DNA of 64,000 bases from Rhodospirillaceae bacterium. Lineage in GTDB: Bacteria; Pseudomonadota; Alphaproteobacteria; Rhodospirillales; Rhodospirillaceae. The stretch is from positions 829,895-893,894 of the forward strand of contig JAVJSV010000012.1 of NCBI GenBank assembly GCA_040219235.1. Reading direction: 5' to 3'. Below the pieces are notes generated by a model. The model saw only the letters and a program-made list of their open reading frames with translations, had not been told where the DNA came from and ran no database searches. How positions within the stretch are numbered: the stretch's first letter is position 1; each line of letters starts with the position of its first letter. Shown one piece after another: positions 35,228 through 44,410 of this stretch. Both the position numbers and the translations under genes were made by a program.

Positions 35228-36912
35228 GAACCACGCTCCTGTTTGATCGAAACGTCAAGGGAAGCTGACCGCTCACCCTCCGCCTTGTTCTTGGGCTGAG
35301 AAATCACATAAAAGGCGTCGCTGGTGGCGATGTCGCTAAGAAGATTTTGCAGGCTGTATCCAGATTCGGCGAAACCGGTTTCTAAATAGCGGACGAACTC
35401 CCTTTCATCGCGAGCCGGTGCACGGCCAACGGCATAGGAATACAACTGATTGGTTAAACAAGCTGGCACCGAAGGGCTGTCATGCATAGCCTGAGCTAAA
35501 GACTTGGCATCGGTGAACTCATCCCCATCTAGATCGCCAGAGACGTCAATGATCGCACCTTGTTCGGCTACTCGGAATTGACCAATCCCATCAAATTGTT
35601 CAAAGCCTAGGCCAATCGGGTCAGTTAACTTGTGGCAACCTGCACAGGATGGCACTGTTGAATGCGCCGTAAGCCGATCTCGCGCTGTGCGACTAGGGGC
35701 GTTGGGATCATTGAATAAGGAGAAGTCTACGTCGCCAGGTGGGTCTGGCACTTTCTGGCACAGCAGCAATTCGCGCACAGCTTTGCCGCGAAGCGTTGCT
35801 GAGCTGCGCCCCGGATGGGAGTATAAGGCAAGGAAGCCGATCTGACTCAGAATGCCTGCGCGGACGTCATCTTCCGCAAATTCATAGGGTTCCCAGCCGC
35901 CGTCTGGCCGAGTTACAGGCAATTGATAAACACGTCCAAGATGAGCATCCAAGAAGGTATGCCGCGTCGTAAAGATTTCCGGGTATGGCGCATCGCGATT
36001 AACCGTGTGATCGACGATAGTATGCAGAAGTTGTTCTTTAGCGCTTTCCGCTGTTTTGATGGTGTAAGCCGGGTAAATGATGGTGTCTTTTTCGAGGGTC
36101 TCAAATTTCTCTAAGTCTAGAAAATCTTCGAAGAAAGCGCTTACGCCTCGGGTCAGGAAGTGGGATTCCATCATACGCTCGACCTGACGCTCCAAGCCTT
36201 TTTCCGTATGCAAGTCACCTGATTCTGCTGCCTTCAGTAGCATTTCGTCCGGCGCCGAATTCCATAAAAGAAAGCTTAAGCGGGCCGCCTTTGCGTAACT
36301 GGTTAGGCGCAAACCGCTCGGCGAAGATGAATCAGGTTCGGTCTCATCGATAATGTATAAAAAACTGGGCGTAATGAGCAGCCCGGTTAGGCCAAATTCG
36401 ATACCCGTGTAGAAATCCCCGAACTGATCCGCAACCTGGTTGGCGGATGAGACGGCGGTTTCCATTTCAGATTCGGTCAAAGGTCGGCGGTAAAGATATC
36501 TACCGGCCTCAGCAAAGAACTGACGGCTACAAACTTCATCTGCACCTGAGGCATCAACTGGTGTGCAGGGCACAAGTGTAAGGCGGTTATCGTCGTTCAC
36601 CACCTGACTCGCTACGGACCGCGCGACGTTGTAAAATTTTTCAAAGCCAGACGGCGTGATCAAGGCGTTGCTGGCACCAACAGCAAACAGACCATCGGTG
36701 CGAACCAGTGGATCAAATCGGCTGGCGATCTCAATGTGCTCACCGAATACGTCGTGGATTACGTTTTGGTATTGCTCTACGGTCAAGCGTCGCATGTCAG
36801 CCGGTGCGCCATTGGTTAGTGGCTCACTCTCTCCGCACGCGGACAGAGCTAACGCAGCAACTACAACAGACCCGGTTTGGCAGAAATAACGTTTTATTTT
36901 AGATATCAACAT
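35224..36912 (-). CDS. DUF1587/1592/1595/1588/1585-family lipoprotein, copy A
   Basis: 562 residues. Lipobox LALSAC|GE near residue 26. Domains in order: DUF1587-like (RRLTVEQYQNVIHDVFG), DUF1595 (RYLYRRPLTESE), DUF1592 (KAARLSFLLWNSAPDEMLL, TLRGKAVRELLLCQ), DUF1588 (HSTVPSCAGCHKLTDPIGLGFEQFD), DUF1585 C-term (AYAVGRAPA-like YSYAVGRAP). One CXXCH. Periplasmic/outer-membrane anchored. Pairs with DUF1552; 41 bases after the unknown secreted protein gene. Mirror of the gene at 40271. Confidence 0.85.
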   Translation of the reverse strand: MLISKIKRYFCQTGSVVVAALALSACGESEPLTNGAPADMRRLTVEQYQNVIHDVFGEHIEIASRFDPLVRTDGLFAVGASNALITPSGFEKFYNVARSVASQVVNDDNRLTLVPCTPVDASGADEVCSRQFFAEAGRYLYRRPLTESEMETAVSSANQVADQFGDFYTGIEFGLTGLLITPSFLYIIDETEPDSSSPSGLRLTSYAKAARLSFLLWNSAPDEMLLKAAESGDLHTEKGLERQVERMMESHFLTRGVSAFFEDFLDLEKFETLEKDTIIYPAYTIKTAESAKEQLLHTIVDHTVNRDAPYPEIFTTRHTFLDAHLGRVYQLPVTRPDGGWEPYEFAEDDVRAGILSQIGFLALYSHPGRSSATLRGKAVRELLLCQKVPDPPGDVDFSLFNDPNAPSRTARDRLTAHSTVPSCAGCHKLTDPIGLGFEQFDGIGQFRVAEQGAIIDVSGDLDGDEFTDAKSLAQAMHDSPSVPACLTNQLYSYAVGRAPARDEREFVRYLETGFAESGYSLQNLLSDIATSDAFYVISQPKNKAEGERSASLDVSIKQERGS

Positions 36913-36953
36913 GTATCCCCTGAAATCTTAGCAACGCCTGTTATGCAACAGAC

Positions 36954-38114
36954 TCACTTTTCGGCAGTTTCCATTTCGTTTGACTGTTCCGGGTGCACCA
37001 CAAATGCTGCATAGGCATCGACCTCAAAAGCCGATGAAATGTGGGTGCACTCTCCTGTCTGTGGGTCGGGGTAGCCGTCGGCTAGTTTTTTGGCCGCCTC
37101 AAAGAACGCCGGACAACTGAAATTACCGGTAGAAATCACCGGGCCAAGCCCGCCAGTGTGATACAGGTACTGCTCAAGGTCATAGTATCCTGCAACTGAT
37201 CCTTTGGCAGTGGTGCCGTCTTCCGCAATCTCTAGCTTAATCTGCATATCGCGGATCACCGGATGCAAATAGTTGTAGTTGCCGTAATAAGGCAAACGGA
37301 CGTCCCCAGAGCCAGCCTCTAGGACACCGTCAACAATGGAGCCTTTTATACTGTCTCCGTATCGTGGTCCGTCGTTCTTGTAATCGACACGATAGCTAGA
37401 GAATGGCAGTACTTGGCCGGAACTATCTAAGGGAAATTGATCTATTGACCGATAAAAAGTCACCGTAACGTCGTCGTCATTGCGGGCGTCATCGACATCT
37501 GTGATTTCGATGAGAATCATCGCCAGGCCGCTGGTGCGACGCATCTCGTTAGCGTTGATTTCTATGACGCCCTGGTCGCGGAAACCGTAGACGCAGCCGA
37601 TCAGTCGGTAGAGCTGATTATCGATACCGGGAGCGCCGGATGGGCTGGTAAAGTTTTCATGACGGCAAGATTTGGGCGTCGCGCTACCGTCCGTATTACC
37701 ATCCAGGTTAACGCCAAACGAGGTTGGGCCTTCTACAGTCAGCAGTGGCGGGTCATCTGTAATGACTTCTGGATTGATACAGACGTCTTCGCCGTTGGGA
37801 CCGCGGCGCACAGCGTTGAACCAGCGGTCCAGAGTAGTGATTAACCCATCTTGGGTGAGCTCGCTGCGCTCAGTCTTGGACAGGTTGCGCCACCAAATTT
37901 CGTCGTTGCTAATGTTTAAACCAGCGGGACACTCGTCCATAAACTTGGTTTCATAGACTGCGGGCATCCAGTCCTTGATCACAAAGCCAAGTGTTCGGTT
38001 GTGCAGCGTATCTGCAGCACCCGCATCCGGCGCTGCTAGACAAATCAGAACAAAGGCCGATAAGGCTATCTCTGGAAGAAACTGCGTTTTTGTCTGGTTC
38101 TGCCGTGACATCAT
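36954..38114 (-). CDS. Exported protein of unrecognised family, copy A
   Basis: 386 residues, signal peptide ending AGA|AD. I do not recognise it. Conserved with copy B at 39083: E-CP-x-G-L near 60, NDEIWW, RRGPNGEDVC, DDPP, SFG-x-NLDG, ATPK-C...NFT-P-G-PGIDNQ-YRLIGC, the acidic DVDDARNDDDVTV, LPYYGN, and a C-terminal FSCPAF...LADGYPDP-TGEC. Five to six conserved Cys suggest disulphides. Beta-rich. First gene of the module, so it may be the substrate-binding or scaffold part. Confidence 0.7.
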   Translation of the reverse strand: MMSRQNQTKTQFLPEIALSAFVLICLAAPDAGAADTLHNRTLGFVIKDWMPAVYETKFMDECPAGLNISNDEIWWRNLSKTERSELTQDGLITTLDRWFNAVRRGPNGEDVCINPEVITDDPPLLTVEGPTSFGVNLDGNTDGSATPKSCRHENFTSPSGAPGIDNQLYRLIGCVYGFRDQGVIEINANEMRRTSGLAMILIEITDVDDARNDDDVTVTFYRSIDQFPLDSSGQVLPFSSYRVDYKNDGPRYGDSIKGSIVDGVLEAGSGDVRLPYYGNYNYLHPVIRDMQIKLEIAEDGTTAKGSVAGYYDLEQYLYHTGGLGPVISTGNFSCPAFFEAAKKLADGYPDPQTGECTHISSAFEVDAYAAFVVHPEQSNEMETAEK

Positions 38115-38274
38115 ATTATTACTTCCGCCAAATTGACGGCCAAGCCCTTTTAAATTTCTAGGTTTTATTAAAGACTATTCGTACTCTTTTATTGGCGTAA
38201 CAACCACTTTGTTATCTTCCCGTGCGCGCCGTGCGAACATCGATGCGTCACTGAAAATATAAGACCTTAATGAC

Positions 38275-38742
38275 TTACTCAGGACGTACTCGCATAATTT
38301 GGCCTCTAAGCTCTCCAGCTGGGTATTTCGCAGAGTGGATATTCACATACAGGCGTCCAGTGAGCAGGTACTCAAGTTCGCCGTCATTCAGCATAACGGA
38401 GCCTATCAACGGGCTTGTCATGCCGTCCGGCGCCAAATCTACGAGAACGCCCGCATTACCACCGGGGGTTTGTGGCCCGTGAATATGAGCGGCGACCGCA
38501 CTTGAAGTCAGAGTGGTATAGGTAATAGTCCAGTCAAGCCGCTGAGTCGGTCGATCTAGGATGAATTCGGCTACTCCCAAACCTGGACTTTCCGTCGGTG
38601 CACTCTGTTCATCAGCTGACAGGGTTGTGCGGAATTTTATCGGAGGTCCTTCTGTGCCGGCATAATCAGGAGCCGCATTGGAAATATTAGGCAACAGAGC
38701 ACCAAACAGGGCGATTGAAGCGATAAGGCGCTTAAAAACCAT
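38275..38742 (-). CDS. Exported CHRD-domain protein, in the module centre
   Basis: 155 residues from 38742, signal peptide (ISNA|AP). CHRD core: GLGVAEFILDRPTQRLDWTITY, AAHIHGPQTPGGNAGVLVDLAPDG, LLTGRLYVNIHSAKYPAGELRGQI. Paralogue of the 30302 gene but keeps the HIHGP metal-like motif that the other lacks. A 19-residue longer start at 38799 would weaken the signal peptide. Lies between the two mirrored arms, on the copy A strand; no CHRD gene on the copy B arm. Confidence 0.82.
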   Translation of the reverse strand: MVFKRLIASIALFGALLPNISNAAPDYAGTEGPPIKFRTTLSADEQSAPTESPGLGVAEFILDRPTQRLDWTITYTTLTSSAVAAHIHGPQTPGGNAGVLVDLAPDGMTSPLIGSVMLNDGELEYLLTGRLYVNIHSAKYPAGELRGQIMRVRPE

Positions 38743-39082
38743 GGAAAAACTCTCCGGACGATATCGCGAGTTATTAACTGTCACGGACATAGACGACACG
38801 TATTCTCAATGTCCAGCGAGGTCAGGTGTGTTGACTGAATATAGGCTGCAAACTGAGCTATTTTAGCTTGACATGTTCGCCTGATGACTAAAGGCTCGGT
38901 GGTGACTGCGTTCCTCAAGGATGATCGCCTTGAAATGAAGGCATCGAGAGTGCGACTGGTGGCCATACTTGCGAAACGGGTTTTGAATTCGCCAATCATT
39001 TAAGCATGATGTGCTTCTAATAATCGGAATCTGTGCGAGAGTGAGCCGCGCAATCCGCTTGCGAGCAGAAATTTGGGACGTC
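38743..39082. other. Divergent centre of the mirrored modules, 340 bases
   Basis: Promoter region for both arms. Short frames on either strand (for example 38781-38999) show no family features. I see no clear inverted repeat joining the two arms at nucleotide level. Confidence 0.45.
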
Positions 39083-40258
39083 ATGAAAAAAGATATGAAA
39101 TTAAAAACGTTATCAGCAATCGGAGCGCTAGCGCTTGGCGCAAGCTCTTCCACGCCCACTGTTGCAGATGTGGACACGGAACGCACCATTGGTTTGGTCG
39201 TAGTGTCGTTTTACACGTCGGTCTACGAGACAAAATACATGGAGGAATGCCCTCGAGGTTTGGCCATCGGCAATGATGAAATCTGGTGGAAGAGCCTAGA
39301 GCCAGGGATACGCGATGAACTCACCGACGGAGGCGAGATCGAACCCGTCACGGGCACTCGCCGCGCCATGTCCGCAAAGCGTGGCCCCAACGGTGAAGAC
39401 GTTTGCGCTTTCCCAACCATCGTTGAAGACCCACCACACAAGGTTGTCGAGGGCGATATTTCTTACGGCATGAATCTGGATGGTTTACTAGAAGGTGGTG
39501 CAACCCCAAAAACATGCAGCCACAAGAACTTCACAACACCGGACGGAAAGCCCGGGATCGACAATCAAATGTACCGTCTACTGGGCTGCACCTTTGGCTG
39601 GCGCGATAGCGGATATGTTGAAACCAACGCAAATGGCGAACTCATAGATACATCTCAGGGGATCATCCTCATTGAAGTTAGCGACGTAGACGACAGACGC
39701 AATGATGACGATGTTACCGTGCGGATGTACCGTGCCAATGACATTTTTCCGAAGGACGCCCAGGGTAATGTTTTAGCATACGCCAGTTATCGAGTTCATG
39801 ACATACCGGGCTACGGTAATGCTGCCAAAGGCCGCATTGTTGATGGTGTGTTGTCTACGGATCCAATTGAGGCATTCCTGCCGTACTATGGCAATCTTGC
39901 TCATTCCGAGATTCATCTGCGCGACATGCGTATGGAATTGGATCTTGAAGCGATTGAAGACCGGGCTAAGGGTATTATTGCTGGTTATCGCGACGTCGAG
40001 AATTTTTGGAGCTACTTTCGCAAGGGCGGCTATCTGGCTGTAACTGGACAGTTCAGTTGCCCGGCAATGTATGTGGCAGCCCATGAGCTTGCGGATGGAT
40101 ACCCAGATCCCGAAACCGGGGAGTGCACAGCGCTATCGTCATCTTATACTATAGAGGCAATCCCAGCTTTTATTGTTCGCCCTGAGGAAGATGATTCTAA
40201 GACGTCAGAGATAACAACAGAACCCCACGCCACACAACTTGCTGCGCGTGACGAGTAG
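39083..40258 (+). CDS. Exported protein of unrecognised family, copy B
   Basis: 391 residues. Start ATG at 39083 (or 39095) gives a basic N-terminus and ALGASSSTPTVA-type signal; an upstream frame from 39011 does not. Paralogue of 36954-38114 with the same motif order, including EECPRGL, NDEIWWKSL, KRGPNGEDVC, PGIDNQMYRLLGC, DVDDRRNDDDVTV, LPYYGN and FSCPAM...ADGYPDPETGEC. 12 bases before the DUF1592-type gene. Function unknown. Confidence 0.7.
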   Translation: MKKDMKLKTLSAIGALALGASSSTPTVADVDTERTIGLVVVSFYTSVYETKYMEECPRGLAIGNDEIWWKSLEPGIRDELTDGGEIEPVTGTRRAMSAKRGPNGEDVCAFPTIVEDPPHKVVEGDISYGMNLDGLLEGGATPKTCSHKNFTTPDGKPGIDNQMYRLLGCTFGWRDSGYVETNANGELIDTSQGIILIEVSDVDDRRNDDDVTVRMYRANDIFPKDAQGNVLAYASYRVHDIPGYGNAAKGRIVDGVLSTDPIEAFLPYYGNLAHSEIHLRDMRMELDLEAIEDRAKGIIAGYRDVENFWSYFRKGGYLAVTGQFSCPAMYVAAHELADGYPDPETGECTALSSSYTIEAIPAFIVRPEEDDSKTSEITTEPHATQLAARDE

Positions 40259-40270
40259 AATTTTAGAGCA

Positions 40271-41938
40271 ATGATGACTTATTTAAACCGATCAATTAGT
40301 GCGGTCCTTTTATCCGCGCTAGCTCTTATGCTTAGCGCATGCGGCGAGAGTGAACCGTTAACCGAGGGCAGTGAGCCACAACTTCGGCGCCTGACCGAAC
40401 AACAGTATCGCAATACTATTCGCGACATATTTGGCGGCAACATTATCGTTGCTGGTAGGTTCGATCCATTGGAACGGATTGATGGCCTGCTGGCATTGGG
40501 TGCCAGTAGCGCGACGGTCACGCCGGCAGCTTTAGAGCGCTACGAGGCTTTAGCCCGTTCCATCTCCTTACAAGTGGTCGATGAGAAAAATCGTGCGGTT
40601 CTGTTGCCCTGTGCGCCAGTCTCCAAAAACACCCGCGATGATGCATGTGCGGAAAAGTTTGTGTCTTCGGTCGGTCGTTTCCTCTTTCGACGGCCGCTCT
40701 CGGATACTGAGCAGAGCCTTTACACTAGCCTCTCAGGCTCTGGAGCTGAGGCGCTCGGCGATTTTTATCAAGGCCTAGCTTATGGCCTTAGCGGTATGAT
40801 GGTGTCGCCAAAGTTTTTGTACGTCAACGAGATTGCTGAACCAGATCAAGACGGTCTTTACCAGCTTGACGCCTATTCTAAAGCGTCGCGACTGAGTTTT
40901 CTGTTGTGGAATACGACGCCTGATGTGGCTCTGCTTGATGCCGCCGCCGCAGGTGATTTGGACACGAAAGATGGCCTGGAAAAGCAATTCAACCGGATGA
41001 TGGCTTCTCCGCGTGTTGAGCAAGGGGTGGCAGCATTCTTCGAGGATATGCTGGAATTTGAGCGCTTTGACATCCTGGAAAAGGATCCGATTATCTATTC
41101 CGCTTTCATTCTTGATGTGGCGGAGGATGCCAAAGAACAAACATTGCGGACTTTGACACATTTGCTGCTTGAGGAAGAAACGGATTACAGGGATATATTC
41201 ACCTCCCGCAAAACCTTCATCAGCGGTGCTCTTGGTCCAATTTATCGTGTCCCAGTCGATAACCCAGATGGCTGGTTGCCATATGAGTTTCCTGAAGGTA
41301 GCGCATGGGCTGGCATACACACCCATTTGAGTTTTCAGGCTTTATTTTCCCATCCTGGAAAAAGTTCGCCAACATTGCGGGGGCAGGCCGTGCGCGAGCA
41401 CCTGCTGTGTCAAAAGATTCCGGAGCCGCCAGGCGATGTCGACTTCTCTGACTTCAACGACGATGCCAATGCAGTCAACCGCACGGCCCGCCAACGCCTC
41501 TCTGCTCACAACGAGGAAGCCAGTTGTGCCGGATGCCATAAGTTGATGGATCCAATCGGTCTGGCTATGGAAACATTTGATGGTGCGGGGCAACTGCGAA
41601 CGATGGAGAACGGTGTTGTTATCGACACAACAGGTGAGTTAGACGGAATTTCGTACACCGACGCGGTTGGCCTTGGTGAGGCGTTGCGCCAGAATCCATC
41701 TGCCCCGGCTTGTGTCACCAACCGGCTATACGCTTATGGTACTGGCCGTTCGCCTGTGCCTGCGGAACGGCAATGGATGGCTTATCTTGAAGAAAAATTT
41801 GCCCAAACGGGCTACAAGATTCCTGACCTGTTGCAAGAGATGGTGTTAAGCGATGCTTTCTACCGCGTTGCCCCGCCTTTCTTGGGTACGACAACCGCAG
41901 ACGCACGCGCTGCCTCTGCCAAGGAGACTAACTTATGA
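40271..41938 (+). CDS. DUF1587/1592/1595/1588/1585-family lipoprotein, copy B
   Basis: 555 residues; lipobox LMLSAC|GE near 24, and the following ESEPL is identical to copy A. Same domain order: RRLTEQQYRNTIRDIFGG, GRFLFRRPLSDTE, KASRLSFLLWNTTPD, TLRGQAVREHLLCQKIPEPPGDVDFSDF, SCAGCHKLMDPIGLAMETFD, YAYGTGRSPVPAER. Single CXXCH. ATGA overlap with the DUF1552 gene, as in copy A. The conserved coupling argues the two proteins are needed in equal amounts. Confidence 0.85.
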   Translation: MMTYLNRSISAVLLSALALMLSACGESEPLTEGSEPQLRRLTEQQYRNTIRDIFGGNIIVAGRFDPLERIDGLLALGASSATVTPAALERYEALARSISLQVVDEKNRAVLLPCAPVSKNTRDDACAEKFVSSVGRFLFRRPLSDTEQSLYTSLSGSGAEALGDFYQGLAYGLSGMMVSPKFLYVNEIAEPDQDGLYQLDAYSKASRLSFLLWNTTPDVALLDAAAAGDLDTKDGLEKQFNRMMASPRVEQGVAAFFEDMLEFERFDILEKDPIIYSAFILDVAEDAKEQTLRTLTHLLLEEETDYRDIFTSRKTFISGALGPIYRVPVDNPDGWLPYEFPEGSAWAGIHTHLSFQALFSHPGKSSPTLRGQAVREHLLCQKIPEPPGDVDFSDFNDDANAVNRTARQRLSAHNEEASCAGCHKLMDPIGLAMETFDGAGQLRTMENGVVIDTTGELDGISYTDAVGLGEALRQNPSAPACVTNRLYAYGTGRSPVPAERQWMAYLEEKFAQTGYKIPDLLQEMVLSDAFYRVAPPFLGTTTADARAASAKETNL

Positions 41939-43269
41939 CCGTAAGTCGTCGCTCTTTCCTTCGGGGTACCGTTGGTGGCTCAGCCGTTGCCCTAGGACTG
42001 CCTTTCCTAGATTGTTTCCTTAATGAGAACGGCACAGCGTTAGCTTCGGGCGCGCCGATCCCGGTGCGTTTTGGTTCTTGGTTCTGGGGGTTGGGACATA
42101 CACCAGGCCGCGGTATCGCTATGGATGGTAAATCTGAGATCACATTTCTCGAGGAAACCCAGCCGTTGACACCGTACGTCAACGACCTGAATTATTTCAA
42201 TGCGTTCAATACGCCGCTTGATGGTCGTCCTAGTGCGGTACACTTTACCGGATGGGTCGCAGCGAAGACAGGAACTGTGCCTCGCTCATTTGGTGATACG
42301 CCGCAGCCGACATTAGACGTGATTATTGCCGATCAAATTGGCGGCGATTCCCGCTTCCGGTCGCTTGATCTTTCAAGTACGGGGAGCGCGCGGGACAGTT
42401 ATACCTTTAGGAACTCTACCAGTCGGAATGCTGCTGACGTATCACCGCTGGCGTTTTATCAGCGCGTATTCGGAGCAGGATTTGTAGACCCCAATCAAGC
42501 TGATTTCACACCCGCGCCGAGCGTTATGGTGCGCAGCAGCGTGCTGTCCGCCGTGCACGAGGAAAGCAAAGACTTCCTGCGCACTCTAGGCGCAGCGGAC
42601 AGGGCTCGCATGGATGAATATTTCACGTCTATTCGTCAACTCGAGCATCAACTTGCTCTTCAGATGGAAAAACCTGATGTCTCCGAAGCCTGCGGCATTC
42701 CGACGCCGCCGCCAGAAGATGAGGTTCTGGGTATCGAGATTGAGGTGGCGCAGAACAATCACAAATTATTGACAGATATTCTGGTCATGGCACTGGCTTG
42801 TAATCAGACTCGCGTATTTAACATGCTGTATTCGCAGGCGCTGTCGCTGTTGCGCCGCAGGGGTGAGTCTTTCACTCATCATACGCTGACCCATGAAGAG
42901 CCAATCGATGCTAGTCTAGGGTATCAACGTGAAGTTGCTGAGCTTCATGTTACAAGCATGATGGCACTCGCGACCTTCATCCAAGCCTTTAAGGATATTC
43001 GTGAAGGCGACGGTACTCTGCTCGATAACACCTTAATCTTCGCAAATTCAGACACCGGCAATTCCCGAGTTCATTCTGTTGACAACATTCCGGTGATGAT
43101 GATCGGTAGAGCTGGCGGTCGACTCAAGACCGGTATGCATATCACTGGAAATGGCGACCCGATAACGCGAATCGGTCTGACGGCCATGCAAGTCATGGGC
43201 ATACCGGTAGAGCGCTGGGGAACCGGTTCTCTGGAAACCACCAAGACCATTTCTGAAATTTTAGTCTAG
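41935..43269 (+). CDS. Tat-exported DUF1552-family protein, copy B
   Basis: 444 residues; Tat motif SRRSFLRG at 4-11. Core shared with copy A: LPFLDCFLNENGTALASGAPIPVRFGSW, FNTPLDGRPSAVHFTGWVA, LACNQTRVFNML, GESFTHHTLTHEEPIDA, MHITGNGDPITRIGLTAMQVMG. Here too the family's HXXSHH is replaced by HHxLTHEE. 7 bases before the secreted-repeat gene. Periplasmic. Catalytic role not established. Confidence 0.82.
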   Translation: MTVSRRSFLRGTVGGSAVALGLPFLDCFLNENGTALASGAPIPVRFGSWFWGLGHTPGRGIAMDGKSEITFLEETQPLTPYVNDLNYFNAFNTPLDGRPSAVHFTGWVAAKTGTVPRSFGDTPQPTLDVIIADQIGGDSRFRSLDLSSTGSARDSYTFRNSTSRNAADVSPLAFYQRVFGAGFVDPNQADFTPAPSVMVRSSVLSAVHEESKDFLRTLGAADRARMDEYFTSIRQLEHQLALQMEKPDVSEACGIPTPPPEDEVLGIEIEVAQNNHKLLTDILVMALACNQTRVFNMLYSQALSLLRRRGESFTHHTLTHEEPIDASLGYQREVAELHVTSMMALATFIQAFKDIREGDGTLLDNTLIFANSDTGNSRVHSVDNIPVMMIGRAGGRLKTGMHITGNGDPITRIGLTAMQVMGIPVERWGTGSLETTKTISEILV

Positions 43270-43276
43270 TTAATTT

Positions 43277-44374
43277 ATGACCCACTCTAAGCTTCTTAGT
43301 TTAATTGGTGCACTTGCGTCCGTGCCCCTGCTGGCATTAGCAGCAGACGATCCGCTTCCTTCAGAAATTGGTGCGAGAGATTTAGGAGGTGGACGACTCT
43401 TCGTAACCGCTGATGGGCTCACGCTCTATACTTATAAACGGGATAGTGAGCAGCTAGGCACGTCCACCTGTGTCGACGAATGTGCAAGCACTTGGCCACC
43501 TGTAATTGCAAGCGAAGACGCAAAACCTCAAGGTGATTGGGAGCTGATTGCTCGGCCAGACGGTTCCCTGCAATGGGCGTATCGCGGTGAGCCTGTATAC
43601 CGGTATGTCAAAGATACGGTTCCAGGCACGATGGTCGGTGAGAAAGCGTCCGGGTCATGGGACGTTCTATATGAAGCGATTGAAACGCCACCCAATGTAA
43701 TGATCAAACCAACAGTCCTCGGGCAAACACTCTCCATTTTAAATGGTCATACCATTTACACTGGGCCAGAATCAGAGTGTGAGGGAGTTTGCCTCACACA
43801 ATGGAAGCCAGTGGAAGCGCCGTGGCTAGCTGGGCCGGTTAGCGATGATTGGACAATATCCCAGAGCGCAGATGGTCTGCCCCAATGGACTTATAAGCAG
43901 AAACCGCTATTCACTTATGCTGGTGACTTTAATGCCGATGACCGCAACGGCTTAGATGCAGATGGTGGGTGGACGGTCATGGTTCTTCAAGACGCGCCCG
44001 GCATTCCGGAATGGGTTACGTTTCAGGAAACCGACATAGGCCCAGTGATGGCTACGTCTGATCACATGACCCTTTACTACTTATTAGGTGATTGGGAGAC
44101 GATCCGTTTAACTACGTGCGACGAAGCGTGCGTTGCTGAGAACTGGGATCCCATCATTGCGCCCGAGAAAAACAGCTCAATAGGCAATTGGGCAACAGCG
44201 CCAACGGAAGATGGTCGCTGGCAATGGACATATCTCGGGCAGCCAGTATCAACCTTCAAGGGTGATCGCATGCCAGGAGATACCTACGGCGATAAATTCG
44301 GTACTGGCTCGGACATCAGGGGCGGTTGGGTTGCGATCCTGCAGGAGACGCTGATTCAGAATCTCGCGCGTTAG
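43277..44374 (+). CDS. Secreted-repeat (lipoprotein_15, PF03640-type) protein, copy B
   Basis: 365 residues, signal peptide ending LALA|AD. Three repeats: GLTLYTYKRD...CVDECASTWPPVIA...QWAYRGEPVYRY; HTIYTGPESECEGVCLTQWKPVEAP...QWTYKQKPLFTY; MTLYYLLGDW...CDEACVAENWDPIIAP...QWTYLGQPV. Mirror of 32637-33803. Last gene of the copy B arm; convergent with the cupin gene at 44411. Confidence 0.82.
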   Translation: MTHSKLLSLIGALASVPLLALAADDPLPSEIGARDLGGGRLFVTADGLTLYTYKRDSEQLGTSTCVDECASTWPPVIASEDAKPQGDWELIARPDGSLQWAYRGEPVYRYVKDTVPGTMVGEKASGSWDVLYEAIETPPNVMIKPTVLGQTLSILNGHTIYTGPESECEGVCLTQWKPVEAPWLAGPVSDDWTISQSADGLPQWTYKQKPLFTYAGDFNADDRNGLDADGGWTVMVLQDAPGIPEWVTFQETDIGPVMATSDHMTLYYLLGDWETIRLTTCDEACVAENWDPIIAPEKNSSIGNWATAPTEDGRWQWTYLGQPVSTFKGDRMPGDTYGDKFGTGSDIRGGWVAILQETLIQNLAR

Positions 44375-44410
44375 ATCGCAACCGCTTATTTTTATATTTT
44401 GACTGACCAA

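Noticed and set aside
38781..38999. Minus-strand frame between the mirrored modules
   Set aside because: No domain or ribosome site; overlaps promoter space for two operons.
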